A stretch of 64,000 bases of DNA from Monomorium pharaonis. Lineage: Eukaryota; Arthropoda; Insecta; Hymenoptera; Formicidae. Below the pieces are notes generated by a model. That model did no database searches. It saw only the letters and a program-made list of their open reading frames with translations, and was not told where the DNA came from. Each line of letters starts with the position of its first letter. Within the stretch, counting starts at the first letter, position 1. The translations under genes and the position numbers were made by a program. Positions 24,773 through 36,399 of the stretch are shown one piece after another. The stretch spans positions 2,712,501-2,776,500 of the forward strand of contig NC_050476.1 in the NCBI RefSeq assembly GCF_013373865.1. Reading direction: 5' to 3'.

Positions 24773-24835
24773 GTTCGGCAAGTATTCTCGCGATATCGCG
24801 GCCACTTCTTCTTCGTGGAGGGACAGTTCGTTCAT
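24773..24835 (-). CDS. Weak candidate first coding exon
   Basis: On the minus strand an ATG at 24835 is the first after an in-frame TAA. It opens 21 codons that end exactly at a consensus donor (CCGAAC|GTAAGTAG), so the intron would be phase 0. The peptide starts MNELSLHEEEVAAISREY. The frame runs on past the donor for a further 46 residues, so an unspliced 67-residue frame is the alternative. No downstream exon was located. No family is recognised. Confidence 0.15.
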
Positions 24836-25406
24836 CGCGCGACGTATCGCTAATTATTAGCCCATTTCGCGGCCCGATGAAATTTACTGGCCAATACATT
24901 ACGTTTTACCCGTCTCCGAATACACGCCGGCGAAAGAGCCTTAATGGTTTCATTTGCGCGGACGCGACGGATACGTGCAGGTTCGCCACCGCCGCCGTCA
25001 TCGTCGTCGTCGTCGTCGTGGCAAAAGTCAATCGTTTGAGCATGCTTGAGATTATTACGTAATATGGCTATATCCCATCCTGACCGTCGGAGGAAAGTTC
25101 AAGTCGCGGAATCGGCGGGCCGCACAATTACCGTGCAATCTTTGCCGGCGCGTTTCCTGAATAACTCGCGCGAACGCTTCGGTAACGCGATATGCAAGTT
25201 GAAAACTTGAAGTCAAATGACTTAAAAAATTTGAAAAAAAAATTAAGCTTGAGTCGAACTTGAAGAACTACGAAAAGAATTGCCGTCAGACATAAATGTT
25301 TCTTTTCGTTGACAAAATCGTACCAGCAATCTATAAATTTGCGAACAAGTAGCACCCTATTATAAAGTTGTGATAAACAATAACATTATAATTTAAATTT
25401 AAAATA

Positions 25407-25731
25407 CACACCGAGAGAAAAATTAGCAGTAATTATATTACTATAATTTATAGTCATTTTTTAATCCTGCCACAATTTTATAGTTATTCAATAATATAAA
25501 TTACAATTTGTTTAAATTACATTAAAATTTTCATAATCATAATATTGCTGTATACAACCTATGATATGGCTGCCATAACCAAAATGAAGATTTTAATATA
25601 GTAAGTTGCGCAATAAAACCATCAGCATTACTACATATTATAGTAATAATTACTATAAAAATGATATTTCTGACTAGAATTATTTTACTGTATAATTATA
25701 AGTCGCAAATACACACATTTTTCTCTCAGTG
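25407..25731. mobile_element. TA-flanked inverted-repeat element (MITE)
   Basis: The left end CACACCGAGAGAAAAAT and the right end, read inverted, CACTGAGAGAAAAAT match apart from a two-base insertion and one substitution. TA precedes 25407 and follows 25731. The 325-bp interior is AT-rich and non-coding, with many ATTATAGTAAT-type words. A related lone terminus (AATTTTTCTCCGAGTGCA) occurs at about 26298-26315, which suggests a second, decayed copy to the right. Confidence 0.65.
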
Positions 25732-26153
25732 TAATATCAACCATTTGTTGTATAAATTGTAGATAAACAGATAATTAAAAAAATGAACCGATTAAGATTC
25801 AAACTTGGGATCCTTAATTCGTTTTTATTCTTAGCACTTAATGTTCTGCTCTCTTACTGTCATAATTATTCCGGTCGTATACTTAAATGGCCATACGTAA
25901 ACTGAATATATAGCTATGTAATTATGGCTGAGATGCTATTTCACTGTAAATTAATTATAGTTGCACAAATATGCCGTGATGATACAAATTATTTTACAGT
26001 TATTGCAAAAATTAAAATTTTAGTTACTTTACAGTTATCGCAAATAAAATTTTAGTTATATAAAATATTGTAAATTTCATAAACTGCACGAACAGAATTT
26101 TCTCTTAAAATTTACCCTCAAAATCTGGTAATTGTAAGATAATATGTGACCTC

Positions 26154-26188
26154 AAAGAATTTTACTATACTTTTTAGTAAAATTCTTT
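26154..26188. repeat. Perfect 14-bp inverted repeat, 7-nt loop
   Basis: AAAGAATTTTACTA (26154-26167) is exactly complementary to TAGTAAAATTCTTT (26175-26188). It lies in an AT-rich block (25740-26320) that ends in a CCGAG-type terminus like those of the neighbouring element. It may be the centre of a fold-back element. A rho-independent terminator is not relevant in this eukaryotic context. Confidence 0.55.
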
Positions 26189-26531
26189 AATAACTGTAAA
26201 ATTTAATATACTTTTAGTAAATTTTATTGTGTAGTTTTCTTAATTCTACGTCTTGAAAATTTATATAGTTGTTACTTTCATGGTTGCCACCACTACGAAT
26301 TTTTCTCCGAGTGCATTCTCAAAGTTTGTAGGTGTCATTCAATTTCACCCTGTGCATTTATCCCGCAACGGGTCGCAGCTGCGTGTGACAAACGAGAAGC
26401 GTCGAGAGAACAGTACACCTACTAGAGTCCCGCGATAAGCTTATTACCGAATTACGTTTCATCGATCTCTCGTGCGTGCAAGAGCGATCGCCAGGCTATT
26501 ATGATGACGCCAACTCCGCGCCTCTTTCGCT

Positions 26532-26563
<32 letters not shown>
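26532..26563. repeat. (CA)n microsatellite
   Basis: Sixteen uninterrupted units. Confidence 0.95.
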
Positions 26564-26565
<2 letters not shown>

Positions 26566-28483
26566 GTGCGAAACAACAAGCGAGAGAGAAAGAGAGCTCC
26601 CCCGATTTATGACTTGCGAGGGCGCGACTATCTCTCGCCGCCGCCGTCGTCCGGCAGGATGTTGCAAAATTGCCCGATCGTTAACGGAAGGTACTCGCCA
26701 CTTATCACGTCGCGCATTACGTATGTACCTTTCGTGCGTACGAGGGTATCGTAAATACATCGAGGGGAGAGAACAATCTCGCGCGCGCGTGCACTTCAGA
26801 GCGAAGAAGATCGTTAGGCTCGTTAACTTTCGTCGGAAACGGTAACGTACGAAACCGCGAAACAATTATTGGTACTGTACCATCGCGTACACGATGATGT
26901 TGCGCGCGGGACGCGTGAGATCGAGGGGAAAAGAGGGGGAGGGGCAGGGCAAGGCGGGAAAGGGCACTCTCGTATAATTCGTGGGTTTGCGCAGATGGGC
27001 TATCGTTATCGAAAGTCAGCCTGTCAGATTGAAACGTTTTCGCGCGGCGCTCTTAATGGGCCAGTGTCAGTCAATTTGTTTCGCGATGCCTGGGCCCGGG
27101 CAAACCGAAAAAACGCAACGCTCGTCGGGATATACCCGAAAATTATCCGCCTCATATCGGGGCCACAGTCGTAATGCCTCCGCGACGGTATGTAATTTTC
27201 GCTCGTCTCTTTCTCTTAAGATAGATTTATTCCGCTCGTCGACGGCCGTTTTCATTTTTCTGCGGTATTATTATCCGCGACCGCCCACGTACACCGCGGG
27301 AGAAATCGCGAAACGCCAGTTATACTCATTATGTCTCTCCTCTACGTAGTCCCCGTATAAAATATATAAACGCGCGCGGTTTATAAATTATCTCAAGGTT
27401 TACTCGCGCGCTGGAAAGTATCGGCCTATCGTCAAATACTAAAGCGAAATAAATGCGCGCAATAACATTAAAATATATAAAGTGAAAAAAGATAATTTTT
27501 CAAACCAGAAAATACTTAATGAAATACGTATGACTGCCACGTTTTATTAATTCCATTTTCTTTTTGTTTTTTTGCAATATTTTAACGTATTATTAAGAAA
27601 TTGTAACAGAGTAAAGATAAACGTTTTTTCACGAGGTCATCAAGTTTATCTTTACACTCGTGCGATGTGCGCGTCGTATTTATTTTATAATTATTCTGAT
27701 GAATTTCGTGGAATTGAAATTTCACAAGTGAACTCGCGATGACGTAATTAAAACGAATTCTTTTATCGGTCGATTTCTAAGGCGCGTAACATTATCCGCT
27801 TCTTAGGATCGAGTCCGATCCTTCAAGACAGGTCGCACATGCTCCGGATTCCAGTCAGGATATTCCTACCTCCGATCGGAACCTGGACCGGCTGCGGCCG
27901 TCGGAAACCAGTTCAGCGAAGCATTATAATGCCGAATACACAACCCGCGGCCCGTTAACTAATCTCCCCTGTAGCGACCTTCCATTAGCTCGATTCTACA
28001 GCCGATACATCATTACGCGACGGTGCCGTCGATCTCTCGCGCCCGTCTCTTTAAGACTCGAAGAATGTAAATAGATGACGAAGCCTTGTTTTTCGGGAGA
28101 CAAAAATCACTCTTATCTGAAACGAACGCTTTCGAAACGTTTCGGTTCTCGAAATATTCGAATATCCGAAAGTTCCGTAAAGAACGACCGTAATCCGAAT
28201 TGTTATCGCCGAGATACGAAGCGATATACTGGATCAGCTTGAGTATGGCGCACGAATCTTGTCTTCTCTCGACCGTGCGTCGAAGCGAAGACAGGAATAA
28301 CAAATCGGCGTGCGCTAGCCAACTTATTCCAGCGAGATCCTCCTGATGGCAATCTAGCCCAAAGGGCTGGCGCGAAAAATGCGACGACATGCCGGGAAGC
28401 AGGGGAGGACGCACCACGCATACGTTACGCGGTCATAATTCTCGCGTCTAGCCGCCGGCTACGTCACCACCGCGCCGGCCACT
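26564..28483. other. Non-coding
   Basis: Mixed CpG-rich and AT-rich (27360-27660) DNA. A featureless 134-codon minus frame at 28013-28417 is treated as chance. Confidence 0.5.
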
Positions 28484-28580
28484 CGACAAATCATTCCTCG
28501 TTAACGCGCCGACTTTTTATCGCGGGGGAAAAATATCAATTTGCGCGCCGTTTCTTCGCCGTACGCGGCTAACGGGTCCC
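28484..28580. repeat. Old local duplication, copy 1
   Basis: CGACAAATCATTCCTCGTTA at 28484, GGAAAAATATCAATTT at about 28527, GCCGTTTC at about 28547 and TAACGG at 28570 recur in the same order at 29156-29267. The intervening bases are largely different. Islands of perfect identity between diverged spacers suggest either selection on short sites or partial gene conversion. Confidence 0.6.
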
Positions 28581-29155
28581 CCCCTGATGGCTTACCGCCG
28601 ATCGGTGCGCGCCCGAGCGCGGCATTTCTCCCTCGACTTTTTTCGCAGTTTTCCCCTGTTATCATCTCCCCGATATCTGCGCGATGATATCGCTTTGTCG
28701 AGCGGCGGTCTACCGGCGGAAACGCCGATTGCCGCGGGGAAAGACGCGCGAGAGGGAGTTTATATCGCGGGATGCCGTCGGGAAATCCTCCTGACGATCG
28801 AGGGAGTAATTGGAATTTCTTTTTTTTTTTACGACGGACGGGGAAGTGAAATCTTCCAATCGATGAACGGCGACTCAATTATCCTCGCGGGTGAGACGCT
28901 CGTTCGAGGGGCTCTCCAAGAAAAAGACATTTAATCTTCGTATAATTCTTTTGTTTTTTTACGCTCACTTATCGCGAGAGAGCAAACGTCTACTTTTTTC
29001 CTCCCCCTCGCTGTATTTACCCGGTATTAGGAAGATGCGCGAAATTTTCTAAGCGGCCATTTATCCTGACGATTGGTGCGTACATAAAACACGACGGGCG
29101 GTTATATATCATAGCTATCAGCCACGCGTAGCGCCTGTGATCATTCAAAACGTCC

Positions 29156-29267
29156 CGACAAATCATTCCTCGTTAAAGACAGTTCTTTTTCCCCTCTCGG
29201 TACAACGGAAAAATATCAATTTCTGCCGTTTCCCGCCCATATCTCTTCGTCCACATCTAACGGTCCC
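29156..29267. repeat. Old local duplication, copy 2
   Basis: This is the second copy, 672 bp downstream of the first, with a spacer about 14 bp longer between the first two conserved words. It ends with TAACGGTCCC at 29258-29267, against TAACGGGTCCC in copy 1. Confidence 0.6.
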
Positions 29268-30164
29268 TCTTTCTCCGCTGCGCGTTTAAACCTTCATCCC
29301 GTTTCTTTCTCTTTCTCTCTCTCTCTCTCTTCTCCACACCCTTCTTCCGCACCTATCTTTTTCCACACGCCGCGATGTGATAACCGCGAGAAACTCCGCC
29401 GTCGTAAGACGAGGTGTAGCTAAAAGGTAGCGCGATTACTCGGTTGTGCATGAAAGACGCGTACGGGGCGCACGAAAGAGAGGGGAGGCAGGGATCGTCG
29501 TGCGGAAAAAGACGCGAACACGTAACGCGAGTGGCGTAAGATAGGGGGGGGGGAAGGGATGAGCGATGGTATTAACGCAATTTCCTAGGCAACCGTGTAC
29601 GCGCGCAGAAGAAGAGACAAGAGGTAATTACCGTGACAGCGTCAGTATAGCGCGTCGCGCATATGGAACGGCGCCGTTGATTTGATGCTGGCCACGCTCG
29701 ATTTTGCCCGGGGAATTACGAGGCCGATACTACAACTCGCTCGTAAAACCGCCGTGTCCGCGCGATGCACGACGCGTCGAATCGGACGTGTCTATTTCCC
29801 CTTCGTCCAATCGCGCGACGTGGCGATATACGGTAGAAAATATCGCGTTATCGTAGATCCGTCACTTGACTTTGAGATTGTCGCGGTTATTACCGGCGAT
29901 TTCGTGGACTATTACCGTTTAATTCTAACATAAATTGTGATTTAGTACTCGGATATCCCCAGCGAAACTTCTGTGTGAACTTTCATACGGTGTATACCCT
30001 CTCGGTGATGATGTGCTTTCTATCGCTCGGTTAAGATCGCTGAGGATCGTTGACCGATTCTCACTCGCGAGCTCGTCGCGATTTATTGTTTGCGCTGTCG
30101 CGACACCCGTCTTTGCAAGGAGGAGCGCGTTACTTTGACGTAACACGAGGAAACAGAGGAGAAA

Positions 30165-30198
30165 AAGAGAGAGAGAGAGGGAGAGAGAAAGAGAGAGA
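30165..30198. repeat. (GA)n microsatellite
   Basis: An interrupted GA/GGGA/GAAA array. Confidence 0.85.
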
Positions 30199-30750
30199 AC
30201 CTCGCAGTAAGTAGCGAGCGCTACTCGACAATGAGCGCGACGGGTGTGCTTTTACCTCTAGGCTCTTTACCTTCCCCTTCCCTCCCGGCCATTCAACGAA
30301 AATGGCCTGCCATTATTGGCATTGTGGCGACGACAACGACGAGAAAAGCGAAGGCGCGAAGAAACGGGGTAACCGCCCGTCGCCGCTTGACTCTCGCCGT
30401 GGGCTAACGATCGTGTTATTAGCGCAAATCAAATTGGCGACTGTCTCACGCCGGAACAACGGCGAGAGACCGCCAAGAGGCGGAAGGAAGCGCGCGCGCG
30501 CGCGCACCAAGGACCAATTTACTCTCGCGGCGAGAGCGTGAGGACCGCCGTTAATTTGCATATCGAAATCGAACGGGCGCGCAGTCGGAATCGTCCCGAT
30601 TTCCTTCCCCGTCTCGTGTAACGCTTTGATTATTCATTACTGACTCCACACAAAGCTCTCTTCCTGCTTTCCCGTGTAAGAAACGTTCCTGCGTTACTAT
30701 CGGGCATTCTGCGCGGGAAGAAGAAGTATACCCTCTATGTAATTCTGCAC

Positions 30751-30830
30751 TATTTCTTATTACAGCTGTAACTACTAGTTACACCTGTCAGTTACACACC
30801 TTGTGCTATTTCTTATTATAGCCGCAGTTA
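30751..30830. repeat. Imperfect tandem duplication, period 56 bp
   Basis: TATTTCTTATTACAGC (30751-30766) recurs as TATTTCTTATTATAGC (30807-30822). Between them GTTACAC is repeated, and GTAACTA-C-TAGTTAC forms a short palindrome. Confidence 0.5.
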
Positions 30831-31879
30831 GTAATAATAACTCCCTATTATTATTGATTATTAATTATAGTAAGTATCTCGATTTTTTTCACGTTTGTGT
30901 TGATATTAACATTTTATCACGCGTGCTGCTATTATTGACATTATTGTTTAACAAAAAATTCTTGTTTTTAATGCATGAATTCATAAAACACGTTCTTTTT
31001 ATTTAAAATTATTTTTTATACATAAGATATTAATATATACATTTAGTAGCATCCTTACTAAATTTTTTATCTTTTAGTTTGTCATGAGTTTTTTAAATCA
31101 CTAGGCACTATCGAGACGTTGTTAAAATTTTAAAAACCATGTTTCATGTTTTGATTTGCGAACGAGAAATGTCTACCTGCTAATGGAAAAAGTCGCGAAT
31201 CAATTAATTAGACGTTTCACGCGATATTAAGTACGAGTGTTTGTTACTGCGGCGGAAGTTATTTATGACTCTGCTCAATATCACCTGACGCAAGCTGAAT
31301 TTGCTCTTTAAATCTCGAAGCGACGCGGCTGTTTTTAATTACGTCGCATCTTTTCGCTTCGCACTAATTACAGCGTGAAATACGACCTCTCCTTGGGCTC
31401 TCCGACGTTCGTGCTTTACGGTACTCTCGCGCGAACGTGGCGCAGCGCCGGATTTCTTTCTTTCTCGCACTCGCCCCGATCCGAGAACGGTAAATTAACA
31501 CGATACGGAGCAAACGTCACGTTCGATTATTTATCACTCTTATTCGCGATAAGCGATTCGATACCCGGAGACGCGGCCTCGCCGCGATCGACGCCTATCT
31601 ACGCGTGCCGGGCTAATTACGGATCTTTTTTTTTTTATTTCCCGCGCGATCGCTTTCACAAAATACAGATCTGATCGCGCGATAAGTTACACGCGTGTCC
31701 AATTCCAGGTGTCACTCGCGCGCCGTGTCGCCGTCGATGGACACTGACAGTGGCCGGTGCAATAATCAACGCACTGATTGCCGCCGTGTCTCACGCGCGG
31801 CCAAACCCAACGATCTTATTATTAAAGCGATCGATCGATCGAATTGTCTGGACGAAGGACAGGGTTGAACCCATTCACC

Positions 31880-31920
31880 CTCTCTCTCTTTTTCTCTGTC
31901 TCTCTCTCTCTCTCTCTCTT
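31880..31920. repeat. (CT)n microsatellite
   Basis: A pyrimidine array with TTTTT and GT interruptions. Confidence 0.85.
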
Positions 31921-33129
31921 CGCTCTTTAGTTAGGTTCATAGCTATGATAAGCTAGCGACTTCAATACCGATCGGTTATCTTGGACGTTATAATCTACTA
32001 CATTATATCATGTTAAGAGTAGTTAATCTTAGGATAATTTTACGACTTCATTAAGAGAACTCGCTCACGTAATGTTGGCTTTCCGGCCTAACCGATGGAT
32101 AGACCTCGGTATAAGGTAGCTCGAAGAAGCATCGCGATATCGATTCGCCGATATATCTCGTCGTCTCCTTATTGTATTACATCCTCGATTTTTTTTTTTT
32201 CGGCGACACCGTATCCCCGCGTGCGTGTCGCTGCAGAGGAATCACGAATTACCTCGACGCTCGAGGCTTCAACGGACGCGCTCGCCGAGCTTGTAGGACC
32301 TTGCGCGTTTACCTGCATACAGGGTGCCCCATTAGTAGTCATTAAACTTTCCCGCATGACTGACCTGCCCGGCTTTCGGGATCTGTTCTACGTCGGTGTG
32401 TGTGTGTGTGTTCGTCGGCCTTGCGAGAGGCCGGCGCTCCTCGTGATCGTGCGCTCGATCTTTAGAAAATTGGATCGCGCGATACTCGGCATCTCCGTGT
32501 GTATGTGTGCGACAGGTTGCCATTGCGAAATCTCAAATTCAGCGAGCCGCGCACTTTACGAGGCGATTTATTTTTTTGCGGGTGTCGCGCATTAATAATC
32601 CGAAGCACGGTTTTCCTCGTTGCGATGCATTGTCGATTCCGACGCTATGGAATTATGCCGTCTCGATTATTAAGCGACATTTGCATCACGACGACTAGAT
32701 AAAGCCAGATAATGCGAACAGATAGTATCGATGTAACGTGCAATTCGCGAGTAAACAGACATTATTAAAAAAAAAAAAAAACGCGAAATAAAATATCATC
32801 TGATTTCATATGCATGAGACAGTATCGCATATCCCGTGTATTTACAAGCGCTAATAACAACTAACGTAATATCTTGTTCGAATTGGCAGCGCGTTATTAT
32901 TTTGTCCCATCACCTGAGTCCGAAGTAACGAATGCAATGGCAGTATTATCAATGTTACAATAATTACGTTCGCAGTGATCAAGCAAGAAATAAAAACGCC
33001 GACGATTTCAATTCGCATGAATAAAATATAACGTGCTGAACGATATATTGCACTTCTTTCGCAATCGTCGGGCTGAGGAAGCACGAGCAAAGCCGGCCGT
33101 ACGGCCCGGCGCGCATTGCCCGAACGCGA

Positions 33130-33480
33130 TTTCGAGGGGTCACCCTATGTGAGAGGCGCGAAGGAAGCTTTTGTACGTACGGGGAATAGTCCGCGGGAAG
33201 CGTGTCCGGTGTGTCCGGGCGAGCGGTCGTCCGAGAGAGCGGCGGATGGTCACCCTGTTGTCAAGGGGTCATCCATTGGCTCGCTCTCACTTAGCATAAA
33301 AGGGGTAACTAGCAAATGCCCGCTGCCATAATGGAACGAGTGTCCCATGGACGTATAATTAGGCGCGCAGTCCATGGGAAATTCCGGACCCTATTCCGTC
33401 GTTTTAGCCAGTCGGTCTGGACGTTTCGCATAGGCATTATTTAAAAGACTCGGGGGGTCATCCTCGCGCGCGGGCCAGAA
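33130..33480 (+). promoter_or_regulatory. Promoter-like cluster: GGTCA half-sites, CCAAT, TATA-like box
   Basis: GGTCA-type sequences recur at about 33137 (GGGGTCACCC), 33248 (GGTCACCC), 33264 (GGGGTCATCC) and 33453 (GGGGTCATCC). GGTCA is the half-site of many nuclear receptors. ATTGG (inverted CCAAT) follows at about 33274 and CATAAAAGGGG at 33295. About 35 nt further an ATG at 33331 opens a 37-codon frame. An exact 10-bp inverted repeat (33343-33352, 33370-33379; TCCCATGGAC) follows. The function is inferred from motif clustering only. Confidence 0.25.
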
Positions 33481-33560
33481 ATATCGCGGAGTGTCGACGA
33501 GCAGTTGTCAAACACCGAGAAATACGACACGCGCGAAATATAATAAAGAGGCTACTTGGA

Positions 33561-33590
33561 CAGAGGGAGAGAGAGAGAGAGAGAGAGAGA
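33561..33590. repeat. (GA)n microsatellite
   Basis: About 13 units after CAGAGG. Confidence 0.9.
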
Positions 33591-34712
33591 CGGTAATAGA
33601 ATCGCGGATAATCTATCTCGACTGTCGATGACGCAAAACAGCGCTTTATCCTTTCGTTGTTTTGTGTTTCCTCGTTCGTTCGTTTACGTTGCGTTTTTTT
33701 TTTCGCGACTCGTCTCGCGCAGCGATTATTGCCGCGAGACTTACAATGATGTAGACATACCGAGGAGAATGCGGTATTAATTGAACATTATCAACTGCCG
33801 TTGGGAAACGTACCGTTCCTCGTTACGCGCCGATCTGTTTGCCTAATGGCTTGATAACTGCTTGCCTTAAGACGATTACACCGTAGAAAAACTCTGATCA
33901 TGTAACAAGAAAAATTAAGGACACGACAATATGCCTTATGCACGGCTATACAGTCTAGACAGCCGGCAATAAAGGGATATCGATGAAAAACTGTTTTTTT
34001 TTCCTGAAACGGGAAACACTGACTTTGACGTTGCAGGGATTTGTTTGAAGAAAATAATCGTCTGAACGATGTTTCACATCGCAAGGTTAAAGATGACAGA
34101 GAATTATCATTAATACTCAGTCCACGTGTGGAAGAATACGATTTGCATATCTGTCAGACGTTTTATAATGAAAGATGTTCTATGATGAAAATCCTATCGT
34201 GAGTAACATCAATTCCGATTAAAACTGATTTATGATGCACATTCCCGAAACCCGTTCAAATGAAAATTTAATACAGCAATTCATATTAATATAGCAATAA
34301 ATAAAAATCTAATGTTTAGTCTTGTATTAGAATAATATTTGAATATGATTTCAGTAATATTGTCATCAAAGCTATTCCTATTGACAGAATTTGTTCTCAT
34401 CACAATATTTTATATAATCAATATTGGTGCTATATTTGTATAGTATTATCTAATTGATAAATTGATAAATAACTTTATCTCTGGAATATTCGAATGTTTA
34501 AAGTGAAATCGACACTTATGCTTATTTACGCCTTTTTAAATTTTATTATTATCATTTATCGAAATTTACTAGCGAGTTTGCCGTGCATTTCTTGTGGATA
34601 GCAGATTGTTGATCGTACATTATGCACTGTATATAGCAAGACATCGAGAGGAATGCCGTTCTGATAGCGCCGCCCGAAAAGAATAATCTACCTCAAGGCC
34701 GATCGAAACGCA

Positions 34713-34772
34713 CGCCTCCTACTCGCGTTGAAATCACCAGACGTCGCCTCCTACAGGCGTCGAAATCACTAC
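34713..34772. repeat. Two tandem copies of a 32-bp unit
   Basis: CGCCTCCTACTCGCGTTGAA (34713) is repeated as CGCCTCCTACAGGCGTCGAA (34745), each followed by ATCAC. The phase is 32 bp, with about five differences in 28. Confidence 0.65.
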
Positions 34773-36109
34773 AACGCCGGTGCGTTTGATATCCGTTTTT
34801 ACTTTAAGTACGGCAGAATAATACGATGAGTCAGAGTAATTGATAGGAATGCAAATGATTTCATTAAATAAGCCGTCATTGCCAACGGTTCGCAATCATT
34901 AATTGGTTCTCGACTGAAGAGCATACCGCTGTCGCGTTTTTGTTCTAACGTCAGAATTAATTCGATTGATCGCCGTTATCGTCGTCGTTGATGCGCCTAG
35001 CGATTATTTTTGCGGCACACATCTCCGCGGAGTATCTATATATAAACTCGCCGAAAATTGTTACCGGTTTCGATCCCCACCTCCGGACCCCCCCGCGCGA
35101 CCTGTTAATTTATTCCCGATACTGATACCGGTATCGGGCGACAAATCCGGTGCGCCTACGCGGGCGCCCATCGAAAACCCAATTCAATCGAAGGCAAAGA
35201 CTCACGGGTGCGCTTTATCGGGCGAAGTGCTGTCAACGGGTCCGTGGCGGAGACACGTCCGGCCGCAGGCAAGGAGAGATCGTGAGATGTATCCCGCTGG
35301 GTATCCAAGTGGACGATATCCCGACGGTACGTAGGAATCGCGAGTCCGATAGAACTCCGAGGGAAGAAGAAAAAAACGGAGCTCGGATACGCGCACTCAC
35401 ACACTGTTTCCTGTTTCTCTCCGCGAAGGAGCACTCCTCGTAAGGGTTTCTCGTTCACGCGCGTGTTCCCTTTCTCTCCTAGTCGTGCTTGAATCACAGT
35501 CGTGTTCACGTGGCACTCGCACAAAAGTCGACAAAAGTCCCGCGCGCAGGATCGGCAGAGATAATCTGCACGCTGGGTTTTCGAGCTCGCGAGTCGACTC
35601 GAGGCTCCTCCTCGTCGGCGATTCTGCGGACTGGCTCGTCGAGTCGTGGCGCGTATTCATTAATATGATAATCATCCAATACGTATACGATGCCTCTCGA
35701 TGATCGCCCTCGTCTCCGTCATCTTCGTCGTCTTCTTCTTCATCGTCGTCGTCGTGGCCGACGACGGCGGCACCGGCGCCGCTGTGCAAAACACCATCAT
35801 AAATCTGAAGTACGATTTCGATCGCGATCGATAAGACGAAACGGGGAAAAAGGATAACGAGAAAATGCGTACAAGTACGATGCGCCGCGCAAGTCGATCG
35901 AATCACTCGCGAATGAAACTCGTCTCGATCTCCGGAAAAATTAGTTTTCGCGAGTTCACAACTTTGCGCGCGATCCCAAAAAATCCCAACTTCTTCCTTC
36001 CCCCTTTACGTTCCACCGGCACCGACTCGTCGTGCCCACTGAGATGCACTTTTCTCTACCTCGATACCGTCACTCTCCGTGTCTCGGCACGTTTTCACGT
36101 ATCTCTGGT

Positions 36110-36350
36110 CATTTCGTTATCGCGCCTCCGCCTTCGTCGTCGTTCACCTCATCCTCCGTCCTTCCTCGCCCTCTCCTTCTCCTCCTCCACCCCCGCCTCC
36201 TCCTCCTCCCTCCTCCTCCTCCTCCTCCGTTTCTTCCTCTTCCACCTCCAGCTTCTTCTCCACCTTCCACCAACGGAGACGACTCGTCGTGCTGTTTATG
36301 CTGTCCTCTTCCCTCTTCCTCTTCCTTCCTACGTTTCTTCCTCTGATCCC
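36110..36350. repeat. Pyrimidine-rich (CTC)-type tract
   Basis: The plus strand is mostly C and T, with CTC/TCC trinucleotides dense at 36170-36260. It gives spurious Ser/Pro/Leu frames on one strand and Gly/Arg frames on the other. Confidence 0.8.
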
Positions 36351-36399
36351 GCACGATCAAACGACCACTACCGCGACCAATAACCACTTGGTCCCGCTG

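Larger units (their letters stand above)
23657..25406. other. Non-coding apart from the weak exon at 24773
   Basis: CpG-rich to about 24280 and AT-rich 24290-24660. A (GTC)n run occurs at about 24999-25018. Nothing else is seen. Confidence 0.5.
29268..33129. other. Non-coding
   Basis: Contains the GA/CT arrays, an AT-rich block (30830-31170) and short duplications listed separately. A 166-codon plus frame at 32095-32595 passes through a T-run and a GT-run and has no recognisable domain. Confidence 0.55.
33481..36109. other. Non-coding
   Basis: AT-rich at 34130-34590, then CpG-rich. A trinucleotide (GTC/TTC) stretch at 35710-35760 yields a hydrophobic 44-codon plus frame (35700-35834) and an acidic minus frame. 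Neither is supported by other signals. Confidence 0.5.

Noticed and set aside
28013..28417. 134-codon minus-strand frame
   Set aside because: Complex in sequence, but the ATG-equivalent start is not convincing, no domain is recognised, and no splice or promoter signal supports it.
32095..32595. 166-codon plus-strand frame
   Set aside because: It passes through a T-run and a GT-run, and no domain is recognised.
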